64,000 nucleotides of DNA, from contig JALOAG010000001.1 of NCBI GenBank assembly GCA_023228875.1, positions 590,296 through 654,295 of the forward strand, written 5' to 3'. Positions 36,066 to 44,966 of the stretch are shown here, one piece after another. Both the position numbers and the translations under genes were made by a program. Source of the DNA: Bacteroidia bacterium. GTDB lineage: Bacteria > Bacteroidota > Bacteroidia > NS11-12g > UBA955. Under the pieces are notes generated by a model. The model was not told where the DNA came from. It was given only the letters and a program-made list of their open reading frames with translations, and made no database searches. Numbering within the stretch: the stretch's first letter is position 1; each line of letters starts with the position of its first letter.

Positions 36066-39000
36066 TTACTTCGCAATAATAACCTTGTGAGTCAGCACTT
36101 GATTGTCATGAGTAGTAACTCTGATCAAGTACACCCCGTTCGCCATGTTTGACAAATCGATGATGTATTGAGCATTTGTGTTGTTTTGAGTAGATAACAG
36201 AACAGTTTCACCCACCATGTTTGAAACAGCGATATTGCTTACGGTAACATTGTTGTTGTTAGCAATAGTAACAATGCCATTACTTGGATTAGGGAAAAGT
36301 TCGAAACCTAATTGAGCAAAAGTTGAGTTTACATCAAGGTTCTGAACCACGTGTTCCAATGTTTTTTCGCACTGGCAACCTTCGGGAGAAGTTACAATTA
36401 ATTTCACTTTGAACTTACCATCATTGCTGTATTGGTGGTTAGGGTTAGGCGCAGTGGAAACAACTCCGTCTCCAAAATACCATTTGTAGTCAGCACCTAC
36501 CACCGGCACATCAAAGGTATATCCTCTTTGTCCGAAAGTCCAATCGTGATTAATTGTGAAATCGCAAGAAGGAATAATACCCACATTCACAGTTTTAGAA
36601 ATAGTGTCAGGGCAAATACCAAACTTAGAAGATGCAATCAAAGTAATAACATAGCTTTCAGGAGATGTATTTGAGTATGTATGAAGTGGTGTAGTCATAT
36701 CACCGTATGTCATGCCATCGCCCATATCCCAGAAACTATGGAAATTGCCAAACTCAACTGTAGTATTGTTAGCAAGTTGGAGTGTGTTGCCGGCACAAGT
36801 GGTTTGTGCGATATCGAAATCGGCATTGGGACGATAACCTGTTCTTACTGAAGATGCTTTAAAAGCCGAACATCCATTGTCATAATTAACAGTCAGACTC
36901 ATATTGTATTCTCCTGCGCTGTCAAATTTCACAGAAGGCTCTCTGTCTGCGTATAAAATTCCATCAATATTCCATATAAAATCAATAGTGCTGTATATAT
37001 TAGTAATTCCACTATTGAAGATAATTGGACTGTTGCTGCACACATCGGACGTAGAGAAGTTAATGATAGGAGCTTCCATCACCACAATAGATTTAGTCAT
37101 AGAATCAACACAGCCAAATTGTGATGTTGTTTTAAGAGTAATCAATTGTTCACCGTATGCAGTAAATGTTACTAAAGGATTTTTATCAAATGAACGCACA
37201 TTGTTGCTTCCAATGGTCCATTCGCTACCCCATGATGAGAATGGAATGGTTGTGAGGTTGCTCAAGGTTACATTGCTGTTCTGACAGATGCTGGCAGGAG
37301 AAGTAAAATTAGCAACAGGGTTGGGATAGTTATAAACAGATTTTGTTATTTCAGAATGACAACCATTGTCAGACGTAGCAGTAAGTGTTACTTGATAAGG
37401 ACCGGGTTGTGTATAAACATGAGTAGGGTCTTTGAGTGTACTTTCGTTTTCGTCACCGAAATTCCAAACGTAAGTCATTGTACCCGCAGCTAATGTACTA
37501 TTATTGGTAAACTGGAATGGATTCAAACCGCATTGATTGTCAAAAGCAAAGTCAGCTACCGGAGTTTCAATAACATTAATAGTTTTAATCATAGAGTCAG
37601 CAAACCCTAAGTCAGAAGTAACAACCAATTTGACATTGTATATACCTTTCGTGTTAAATACTTTTTGAGGTGAGAAGAGAGTAGAAGTAGAACCATCGCC
37701 AAAATCCCAAAATACTTTAGGAATTGTTCCGGAAGCAATAGATGAATTATTTACAAATTGCAACACACTTCCTAAGCAGCCTCCAACATCTTCATAAGTT
37801 ACATCAGGCATTGGAGCAATATGTAATTGACGAGATATAACAGAATCGCACATACCGTATGATTTATCTTTTAAAGTAAAGTAGATAAAGACATCTTTAT
37901 CAATATCTTCTTTTTTAAACTTCATAGTAACATACCCGTCATTACTTCCAGAAGGAAATACAACATTGTATCTGTCAGATGGTAGTGCTTCGTCATCCAT
38001 TACTGCATAAAAGTTGCAAGCCCAAGTGGAACCATAGGCAATGTTAGCATATCCTGTTGGAGGTTTAAAATTATATCGATAAGTTTTATCATGAGTTATT
38101 AAATCCGGTTTATCTGTACCAGGGTATCCCGGGAAATTATTGAAATTATTATCAGGAAGGAAACTACTTCCATAAGGTAATGAAGTTACGGGATAGTAGT
38201 TTGTTACTCGGTTGTTAGTTGTGTCGTCACTATCGCTTAAAACCTTAGTCAGATTAAGTGTAATACCTCCTGTTCCGGTAGTAGTCATTGTAACTTTCTG
38301 TGAAGATATACGGTAAACCTTTGATGTGCCATTAGCAAGATCACGTACATCGAAGAAATCAAATTTTAATACAGGCATACCCGGTACGGTAACTTCAAAG
38401 TTCAAGAATGTAGCATCATCCGGTCCATTATTTTTTAAAGTAATATCAAATTCATAAGGTGTTTTAACACACATTACTCCGGGATTAGGAGTAACAGGTT
38501 TTACAGATACTGCTTCAATATCTGCGGCTCCTACACTGATTACGGTGATATCCACCTTTCCGTGTCCGGTGTTTACACCCGGTGTATTACTTTGATTATC
38601 TCCAACGTTATAAGAACCACCGCCACCGGCCATATATCCCCCATCTCCACCGGAGTATCCACCACCACCACCACCACCATTACAACCCCCGCCAGAACCG
38701 CCACAACCAAACCCGCCATCTGCCGATCCACACGACCCTCCGGTACCTCCTTCAGCGCCATTGATAAATGCTTTGCCACCATTACCCCACGTACCATCAT
38801 TCGCACCATCGCCAAGTAGTCCGCCACCTGCGCTGCCCCATGAAGATGAAATTGCTCCGCCATATCCAATACCGGATGGCTTTGCATTACAAGGGCTAGT
38901 AGAACTTATCATTAGCTCGCCACCGGCTTTAGTAATGCGCCCGTCACAACTGTTTTGCGAAACAGCTGCTCTAGAACCAGCACCCCCGCCTGCAATGATT

Positions 39001-39482
39001 AAAGGAGTGTTATCCGTTAAGGTTACAAAACTACCACCACCACCACCACCATTGGACCCATATGAGCCTAGTCCGGCTTGACCTACTACAATTTTTAATG
39101 TTTGCCCGCCTATCAAATAAAATTCACCGGACATTTTTGCACCTTTCCCTCCGGTATATCCTGATTGAGCATTAAAGCCCTGACCTCCGTAAGCCTCAAT
39201 TTTATATGTACCTGATGCCGGCACCGTAAAAAGTTGAATGCCATTTGAGGATGTAACTAAACCGCTAAGGTTAGTTGATGCATATGCGGTGTTAATTTGC
39301 GCTTGTGTTGGTCCTTTAGACCCGACAGCACCACAGTTTGTAAACTTGTACACTTGTTGTCCGTGTAGAAATGTGCATGCTGAGAGCAAAATTCCTAAGA
39401 ATGACAACTTGAATACTCTTTGACTGCTCCACCCTAAGGTAAAAAAGTGTTTAGTAATGGATAAATTGTAATGTGTTTTCAT
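36066..39482 (-). CDS. Secreted ALK-type glycine-rich domain/PKD repeat protein with T9SS signal (paralogue 2)
   Basis: A 1,138-residue paralogue with the same order of domains. The signal peptide ends near residue 42 (TFLHGQ). The glycine-rich domain starts at YKFTNCGAVGSKGPTQAQ and closes at GHGKVDI; inside are YKIEAYGGQG, LKIVVGQAG, GGGGGGSFVTL and LIIAGGGAG. It keeps the CGA cysteine that paralogue 1 has lost. From the middle of the second PKD unit to the end it is identical in protein to paralogue 1, while the first PKD unit (WDFGDGSTSTLFSPQ) is almost identical to paralogue 3, so the gene is a mosaic. A TATGTTTG -7 box lies at 39517-39524 on this strand. Confidence 0.88.
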   Translation of the reverse strand: MKTHYNLSITKHFFTLGWSSQRVFKLSFLGILLSACTFLHGQQVYKFTNCGAVGSKGPTQAQINTAYASTNLSGLVTSSNGIQLFTVPASGTYKIEAYGGQGFNAQSGYTGGKGAKMSGEFYLIGGQTLKIVVGQAGLGSYGSNGGGGGGSFVTLTDNTPLIIAGGGAGSRAAVSQNSCDGRITKAGGELMISSTSPCNAKPSGIGYGGAISSSWGSAGGGLLGDGANDGTWGNGGKAFINGAEGGTGGSCGSADGGFGCGGSGGGCNGGGGGGGYSGGDGGYMAGGGGSYNVGDNQSNTPGVNTGHGKVDITVISVGAADIEAVSVKPVTPNPGVMCVKTPYEFDITLKNNGPDDATFLNFEVTVPGMPVLKFDFFDVRDLANGTSKVYRISSQKVTMTTTGTGGITLNLTKVLSDSDDTTNNRVTNYYPVTSLPYGSSFLPDNNFNNFPGYPGTDKPDLITHDKTYRYNFKPPTGYANIAYGSTWACNFYAVMDDEALPSDRYNVVFPSGSNDGYVTMKFKKEDIDKDVFIYFTLKDKSYGMCDSVISRQLHIAPMPDVTYEDVGGCLGSVLQFVNNSSIASGTIPKVFWDFGDGSTSTLFSPQKVFNTKGIYNVKLVVTSDLGFADSMIKTINVIETPVADFAFDNQCGLNPFQFTNNSTLAAGTMTYVWNFGDENESTLKDPTHVYTQPGPYQVTLTATSDNGCHSEITKSVYNYPNPVANFTSPASICQNSNVTLSNLTTIPFSSWGSEWTIGSNNVRSFDKNPLVTFTAYGEQLITLKTTSQFGCVDSMTKSIVVMEAPIINFSTSDVCSNSPIIFNSGITNIYSTIDFIWNIDGILYADREPSVKFDSAGEYNMSLTVNYDNGCSAFKASSVRTGYRPNADFDIAQTTCAGNTLQLANNTTVEFGNFHSFWDMGDGMTYGDMTTPLHTYSNTSPESYVITLIASSKFGICPDTISKTVNVGIIPSCDFTINHDWTFGQRGYTFDVPVVGADYKWYFGDGVVSTAPNPNHQYSNDGKFKVKLIVTSPEGCQCEKTLEHVVQNLDVNSTFAQLGFELFPNPSNGIVTIANNNNVTVSNIAVSNMVGETVLLSTQNNTNAQYIIDLSNMANGVYLIRVTTHDNQVLTHKVIIAK
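36124..37538 (-). repeat. 1,415-base tract identical to 32544-33958
   Basis: Partner copy of the tract in paralogue 1; see that entry. Its upstream end joins directly to sequence shared with paralogue 3 instead. Confidence 0.93.
37374..37810 (-). repeat. Near-identical tract shared with paralogue 3 (40980-41415)
   Basis: About 435 bases over PKD units 1-2 differ from paralogue 3 at only a few scattered positions, while sequences on both sides are much more divergent. The tract overlaps the one shared with paralogue 1. Confidence 0.75.
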
Positions 39483-39516
39483 GTGAGTAAAATTTATTTC
39501 ATAGATAATTACACTT

Positions 39517-39524
39517 CAAACATA
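39517..39524 (-). promoter_or_regulatory. -7 element before paralogue 2
   Basis: TATGTTTG on the minus strand, 28-35 bases before the transcript's ATG. The -33 element is not clear. Confidence 0.5.
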
Positions 39525-39621
39525 GATAATTTATCAATTTGTTGTTTGCTTTTTCATTAAAAACTTTTTTAGTACATTTATATTGGCATTGTAAATTATT
39601 GAAAATAAATGTAATACAAAC

Positions 39622-39652
39622 AAAAAAGCCTCCGCAAAGCGGAGGCTTTTTG
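39622..39652 (-). terminator. Terminator of the third GRD-PKD paralogue
   Basis: AAAAAGCCTCCGC paired with GCGGAGGCTTTTT, loop AAA, 20 bases after the stop at 39671. The stem and the flanking GAACATTCAAAGTC match the terminator of paralogue 1, so the 3' flank was duplicated along with the gene. Confidence 0.93.
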
Positions 39653-39670
39653 AACATTCAAAGTCAGTTT

Positions 39671-42600
39671 TTACTTAGTAATTATCACTTTGTGTGTCAA
39701 CACTTGATTCTCAAGTGTTGTAACTCTGATTAAATATACCCCGTTTGTCAAATCAGACAAGTTAAGAGTGTATTGACTGTCAGCATTATGTTGAGAAGAA
39801 TTCAGTACAGTTTCACCCACGATATTGGTTACTGAAATATTGCTAACGGTTACATTGTTGTTATTGGTGATAGTAACAATACCATTGCTAGGATTAGGAT
39901 ATAAACCAAATCCGAACTGAGCAAAAGTAGTATTCACATCAAGGTTTTGAACCACATTGTCAATCACTTTTTCACATTGACAACCCTCTGGAGAAGTAAC
40001 AATTAACTTCACAGGGAATTTGCCATCACGATTGTACTTGTGAATAGGGGATTGTTCGTTAGACAAAAGCCCATCACCAAAATACCATTTGTATTCAGCA
40101 CCTTGGTGTTCAGGAGTAAAGGTATAGCCTCTTTGACCAAAAGTCCAATCATGTGTAATATTAAAGTTACAAGAAGGTACAACACCAATGGTAACATCGT
40201 GCGCAACAGTGTCAGGGCAGATCCCGTTTTCTGAAGTAGCAACTAAAGTAATGGTATATTGAGTAGGAGCAGCATTGTTGTAGATGTGATTAGGAGTAAC
40301 CACATTTGAGTAGGTAGCTCCATCACCCATATTCCAATAATAAAGAGCCTTGTTGTAAGCAACAGTCGTGTTATTGGAAATGCTAATAGGCTCACCGGCA
40401 CAAGTAACATCAGGGAGAGAGAAATCCGCATGGGGTCTATAACCGGTTTCAACTACCATAGATTTAGAAGCTGAACAAGCGTTGTCATAAGTGATATTTA
40501 GGCTTACATTATATTTTCCTGCTTTACCGATACTGAAAGTAGGGTCAGATTTAGCTGATAGCATTCCCCCCACATTCCAAATATAATCCACTTTAATGTT
40601 TTGAGGAGCATCAATACCGCTGTGGAAAGTAACAGGTGTATTAGAACAAACATCAGAATAGGTAATATTAATGCCGGGACCCGGAATAACATTAGCTAAT
40701 TTGACAATAGAATCAGTACATCCGAATTGTGTTGTTACTTTTAATTTAACCCACTGTTGTCCATGTTCCTGAAAGACGATAGAAGGACTCTTTTCAAAAA
40801 TTCTCATATTGTCATTTTCAACAGTCCATTCGCTACCCCAAGAAGAGAATAAGATAGAAGTAGTATTGCTCAATGTTACATTGCTGTTCTGACAGATGGT
40901 GTTTGGCATAGTGAAGTCAACATTAGGGTTAGGATAGTTGTAAACTGGTTTAGTAACTTCAGCGTGGCAGCCATTATCAGACGTAGCAGTAAGTGTTACT
41001 TGATAAGGACCGGGTTGTGTATAAACATGAGTAGGGTCTTTGAGAGTACTTTCGTTTTCATCACCGAAATTCCAAACGTAAGTCATTGTACCCGAAGCTA
41101 ATGTACTATTATTGGTAAACTGGAATGGATTCAATCCGCATTGATTATCAAAAGCAAAGTCAGCAACCGGTGTTTCAATAACATTAATAGTTTTAATCAT
41201 AGAGTCAGCAAACCCTAAGTCAGAAGTAACAACCAATTTGACATTGTAAATACCTTTCGTGTTAAATACTTTTTGAGGTGAGAAGAGAGTAGAAGTAGAA
41301 CCATCGCCAAAATCCCAAAACACTTTAGGAATTGTTCCGGAAGCAATAGTTGAATTATTCACAAACTGCAACACACTACCCAAACAACCACCCACATCTT
41401 CATAAGTTACATCTGGCATTGGCGCAATATGCAATTGACGTGTTATTACAGAATCGCATATACCATTCACTGATTCTTTAATAGTAAAGAAAATAGAGAC
41501 ATCTTTATCAATATCCTCTTTTTTGAAATTTAACGTCAAGTATCCATCAACTCCACCCATAGGGGCTACAATATTATATCTGTCAGCAGGGAGTGGTTCG
41601 TTGTCAATTACCCCACTGAAACTAGTTGACCAAGTTGTACCATATCCGGAATTATTATAACCTGTAGGTGCAGTAAAGTTGTATCGATAAGTTTTATCAT
41701 GAGTAACTAAGTCGGGTGTGTTATTACCTGGGAAGCCGGGAAAATTAGCTGCCGGAGTAAAGTTAGTTCCATAAGGCAATGAAACAACATTATAATTTGT
41801 GTTCGAGGTATTGTTATTGATGTTGTCACCATCACTGAGTACTTTTGTGATTGTTAGGGTTAACGCTTGATTCCCTGTAACACCACAAGAAATTTTATCA
41901 GTAGAAATGAGGTATGATTTTGTTTGACCATTACCTAAATCGCGAATATCAAAGAAGTTATAGGTTAATGTATTCATGCCGGGGGCGCTAACTTCGAAGT
42001 TTATAAACGAAGCATCATCTGGACCGTTATTTTTGAACGTTACTTCAAATTCATATGGAGTTTTAACACACATTGTATTTGGCTTTGGTGTAAGGGGTTT
42101 TACAGCAATTGCTTCAATATCAGCCTCTCCTACACTTATTACGGTAATTTCTACATATCCGTGCCCATTATTATAAGTGCCTAAATTAGTGATTGGATTG
42201 CCTCCAAAAGAGGATGAGTTTTCATATTTGCCATCTGAGGTTTTAACATCAGTTGCCGTAGCTAAAATATAAGAACCTCCTCCGCCTCCACTAGAAATAG
42301 ATTGAGTTTGGCTTCCACCTGCGCCACCGGAATATCCACCACCTCCACCACCACCTCCTGTATTTCCATGGGTGCCACCGCCACATCCAAACCCTCCTAT
42401 ACAATCTGCAAACCATGCAGAAGTACCTCCAGTCGCACCATTTTTAAACCCTACACCGCCACCACCCCAGGTGCCATTTGTTCCATTAGTTAGAAAACCT
42501 CCTCCTCCTCCAACACCTGCAGGACTTGTACAGCCATTTCCACCATTACCATTAGTTCCACCGGAACACATGGCATTGCCGCCTTTTGTTGTTGTTTGTC

Positions 42601-43141
42601 CATTTGCATTGCCTAAACCGGAACCAGAAGTTTCTTGTCCACCACCACCACCTGCCACAATAATAGGTACATCTAGATCAGTTGCAACGAAGGAGCCGCC
42701 TCCGCCAGAACCTGATCCTGAAGGAGAGTAATATCCCCCCATTTGTCCAACTAGAATTTTTAACTTTTGACCACCAATTAACATAATATTAGCTTGAATA
42801 ATAGCCCCACGTCCATAATTGTTTCCACCTCCACCTCTAGCTCCAGCTAATTTAAATTGATATATTCCAGATGCAGGGACTGTCCAGTATTGAAACCCGT
42901 TGGTGCATGTTACTTGGCCATCCAACGTGGTAGCAGTGTATGTTGAGTTTACTTGCGCCTGAGATGGGCCACTTGCACCAGTTGCACCACAGTTTGTAAA
43001 CTTGTAAACTTGTTGTCCATAGAGCAATGAGCAACATGATGTGCATAGGACAATGAACGACACTTTGAAAAGTGTTGACGTAAGTGTTCTCCAATTTCTC
43101 TTGAGGTTTACATGTAATTTTGTGTGGTATTGTGTTTTCAT
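39671..43141 (-). CDS. Secreted ALK-type glycine-rich domain/PKD repeat protein with T9SS signal (paralogue 3)
   Basis: A 1,156-residue paralogue. The signal peptide ends near residue 43 (CSLLYGQ). The glycine-rich domain opens at YKFTNCGATGASGPSQAQ, continues with YWTVPASGIYQFKLAGARGG (as YWTVPASG and YQFKLAGARGG) and LKILVGQMGG, contains GGGGGGGGYSGG and closes at GHGYVEI. CARDB-like and PKD parts follow, then a T9SS type A sorting domain (FGLYPNPSNG). Outside the tract shared with paralogue 2 it is clearly diverged from the other two, so it has escaped the latest conversion at its C-terminus. It is the first of the three in transcription order, with its own promoter. Confidence 0.88.
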   Translation of the reverse strand: MKTQYHTKLHVNLKRNWRTLTSTLFKVSFIVLCTSCCSLLYGQQVYKFTNCGATGASGPSQAQVNSTYTATTLDGQVTCTNGFQYWTVPASGIYQFKLAGARGGGGNNYGRGAIIQANIMLIGGQKLKILVGQMGGYYSPSGSGSGGGGSFVATDLDVPIIVAGGGGGQETSGSGLGNANGQTTTKGGNAMCSGGTNGNGGNGCTSPAGVGGGGGFLTNGTNGTWGGGGVGFKNGATGGTSAWFADCIGGFGCGGGTHGNTGGGGGGGGYSGGAGGSQTQSISSGGGGGSYILATATDVKTSDGKYENSSSFGGNPITNLGTYNNGHGYVEITVISVGEADIEAIAVKPLTPKPNTMCVKTPYEFEVTFKNNGPDDASFINFEVSAPGMNTLTYNFFDIRDLGNGQTKSYLISTDKISCGVTGNQALTLTITKVLSDGDNINNNTSNTNYNVVSLPYGTNFTPAANFPGFPGNNTPDLVTHDKTYRYNFTAPTGYNNSGYGTTWSTSFSGVIDNEPLPADRYNIVAPMGGVDGYLTLNFKKEDIDKDVSIFFTIKESVNGICDSVITRQLHIAPMPDVTYEDVGGCLGSVLQFVNNSTIASGTIPKVFWDFGDGSTSTLFSPQKVFNTKGIYNVKLVVTSDLGFADSMIKTINVIETPVADFAFDNQCGLNPFQFTNNSTLASGTMTYVWNFGDENESTLKDPTHVYTQPGPYQVTLTATSDNGCHAEVTKPVYNYPNPNVDFTMPNTICQNSNVTLSNTTSILFSSWGSEWTVENDNMRIFEKSPSIVFQEHGQQWVKLKVTTQFGCTDSIVKLANVIPGPGINITYSDVCSNTPVTFHSGIDAPQNIKVDYIWNVGGMLSAKSDPTFSIGKAGKYNVSLNITYDNACSASKSMVVETGYRPHADFSLPDVTCAGEPISISNNTTVAYNKALYYWNMGDGATYSNVVTPNHIYNNAAPTQYTITLVATSENGICPDTVAHDVTIGVVPSCNFNITHDWTFGQRGYTFTPEHQGAEYKWYFGDGLLSNEQSPIHKYNRDGKFPVKLIVTSPEGCQCEKVIDNVVQNLDVNTTFAQFGFGLYPNPSNGIVTITNNNNVTVSNISVTNIVGETVLNSSQHNADSQYTLNLSDLTNGVYLIRVTTLENQVLTHKVIITK

Positions 43142-43176
43142 GATATGAATTATTTTGTCATTATTATTTCAGGTTG

Positions 43177-43208
43177 CGAACATAAATAAAAGATGAATGT
43201 TTTGCAAA
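43177..43208 (-). promoter_or_regulatory. Promoter of paralogue 3
   Basis: On the minus strand, TTTG (43205-43208), a 20-base spacer and TATGTTCG (43177-43184), one mismatch from the consensus -7. Confidence 0.5.
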
Positions 43209-43278
43209 TTAATTAAGCGTTTTTCAATATGATTTGAAAAGATTAATAGCCAAAACTGAATGTATGCGGTATGTTTGT

Positions 43279-43926
43279 TTACCAGCCTTGCTCACCAATG
43301 AGGGGTACAAAACTAAAGTTCTCAAAAATTTCTGTTTTGTAGTTTAAATGGTCGATTTTGATGAGCTTAACCATTTTTTGTTTGTTTTCGGCATTGCCAA
43401 CAGGGATAATTAATGTTCCGTTTATTTGTAATTGGTTGAATAGGGCAGTAGGTATCTTTGGAGCACCGGCTGTTACAATTATTTTGTCAAAGGGTGCATT
43501 TTCTTTCCATCCTAAGGTACCATCTCCTAACTTAGTATTAACATCTATTCCGAGTTTATGCAAAAGAGTTTTTGATTTTTTATGTAATATTTCAATCCTC
43601 TCAATGCTCCAAACCTCTGCACCACAGAGGCTAAGTATTGCGGCTTGGTATCCGCTGCCTGTGCCTATTTCCAGTATTTTTTCGCCTTCTTGCGGATTGA
43701 TTAATTGAGTTTGAAATGCAACTGTGTAGGGTTGTGAAATGGTCTGACCTTCATCTATTGCAAATGGTTTGTCTTGATATGCAAAATGCTCGAACTCGTG
43801 AGGGATGAAAAAGTGTCGAGGTAACTTTTGAATGGCATATAATACCTTTTCATTGGTAATGCCTTTGTTTCTGAGAGCTGCTACTAACTTGTTGCGAAGT
43901 CCTTGATGTCTGGGAGTGTCTTGCAA
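43279..43926 (-). CDS. pcm: Protein-L-isoaspartate O-methyltransferase
   Basis: A 215-residue S-adenosylmethionine-dependent enzyme that starts repair of isoaspartyl residues in aged proteins. RHFFIP and the substrate loop DEGQTISQPYTVAFQT are family hallmarks; motif I is LEIGTGSGYQAAIL; the end region FVPLIGEQGW is also typical. Full length. It stands alone between the paralogue cluster and the next plus-strand genes. Confidence 0.95.
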   Translation of the reverse strand: MQDTPRHQGLRNKLVAALRNKGITNEKVLYAIQKLPRHFFIPHEFEHFAYQDKPFAIDEGQTISQPYTVAFQTQLINPQEGEKILEIGTGSGYQAAILSLCGAEVWSIERIEILHKKSKTLLHKLGIDVNTKLGDGTLGWKENAPFDKIIVTAGAPKIPTALFNQLQINGTLIIPVGNAENKQKMVKLIKIDHLNYKTEIFENFSFVPLIGEQGW

Positions 43927-44009
43927 AATTTACACAAAAACTAATTGGTTGAAAATAATGATTTTAATGGCTGCAAATAAATTAAATTATTTGTACCTGC
44001 AAAATAATC

Positions 44010-44966
44010 ATGATTAAACTCGGTGTAATTGGTACAGCCAAGCAAGTGCAATATGTTACTGAGACGGCTGAAAAGACAGGGAAATACTTAATATCAGGCA
44101 CCTATATTCCTTCTGCAACATCATGGGAAGATGCGTTTTTTGATGCAGAGTATGAAAATTTCCTCAAAGGTTCTGATTCTCTTTTCTTTTGTGATGGGAT
44201 TGAATGGTATCCTGCTTTAGTAGAAAAAGCTATTTATAATTTTAAGCATATCTTTTCTGATGGCTTACAATCAGAAAGCAGTATAAGGTTAAAGGAGTGG
44301 GAAGGGTTGGTATATGAAGCCGGTGTTGTTTTCCATGCAGGTAATCAATTTTCTGTTTCTCCTCCATTTCTGTCCGTTTGGCAATATCTGAAAAAATGTA
44401 ATTGGATTGAAATAACAATCAAATTGCCCTTTAAAGATAGAGCACACTTTCGTTCGGTTCTCAGCCAAGCACTTGAGTTGTCAATTAAATCGGTGAGAGG
44501 CACTATTGATAAGTTTAACAAAAATGAATCCTATCTCTTTGGATTGGATTTTCCGGAACATTTTTCCTTGTGGATGGACAGCAATGGTGGTACTAATTGC
44601 AAAATTAACATTGAATATAGTAGGTATGACAGGGAGGTTAAAGCAGTTTTTGGAACCAATGAAAGACTATTTGAGGTAGATTTTGAAGGTCAATCTGTGT
44701 GGGAATTGCAAAAGAGTGAAGAGAATATTCATGCTGCCGGTTTGTTTAACAATGAAAATGAATTAGAATTGCAGCAGCTATTGCCCGAAATTAAAAAAGT
44801 CCAAAAGCAAGTTATCTATTTCGATACGTTGCATAAGGAGTTGCTTAATTTTTGGGACAATATCACCAATCACCTTAGCCCCTTAACCGGAATAAATGAA
44901 CTTGTTGAAGTATCGATTTTGTGCGAGAAAGTTTTTCCTGAATCCGACAAGTTTCAGACTTGCTAA
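44010..44966 (+). CDS. Gfo/Idh/MocA-like protein, divergent
   Basis: A 318-residue protein that starts with a short Rossmann-type strand and loop, IKLGVIGTAKQVQYV, and then LFFCDGIEWYPALVEKAI, comparable to the N-terminal domain of Gfo/Idh/MocA oxidoreductases. The EKP-type catalytic motif of that family is not present, and the C-terminal domain is only loosely similar. It may have lost catalysis. The last 71 bases overlap the next lipoprotein gene in another frame, so the two are likely co-expressed; the sugar transferase two genes on suggests a link with surface polysaccharide. Confidence 0.5.
   Translation: MIKLGVIGTAKQVQYVTETAEKTGKYLISGTYIPSATSWEDAFFDAEYENFLKGSDSLFFCDGIEWYPALVEKAIYNFKHIFSDGLQSESSIRLKEWEGLVYEAGVVFHAGNQFSVSPPFLSVWQYLKKCNWIEITIKLPFKDRAHFRSVLSQALELSIKSVRGTIDKFNKNESYLFGLDFPEHFSLWMDSNGGTNCKINIEYSRYDREVKAVFGTNERLFEVDFEGQSVWELQKSEENIHAAGLFNNENELELQQLLPEIKKVQKQVIYFDTLHKELLNFWDNITNHLSPLTGINELVEVSILCEKVFPESDKFQTC

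Noticed and set aside
38630..38760. Possible CRISPR or tandem repeat from the CCACCA-rich blocks
   Set aside because: The repetition is irregular glycine-codon low complexity without constant spacers.
39539..39733. 64-residue plus-strand frame between paralogues 2 and 3
   Set aside because: It runs across the terminator hairpin and into the antisense of the sorting domain.
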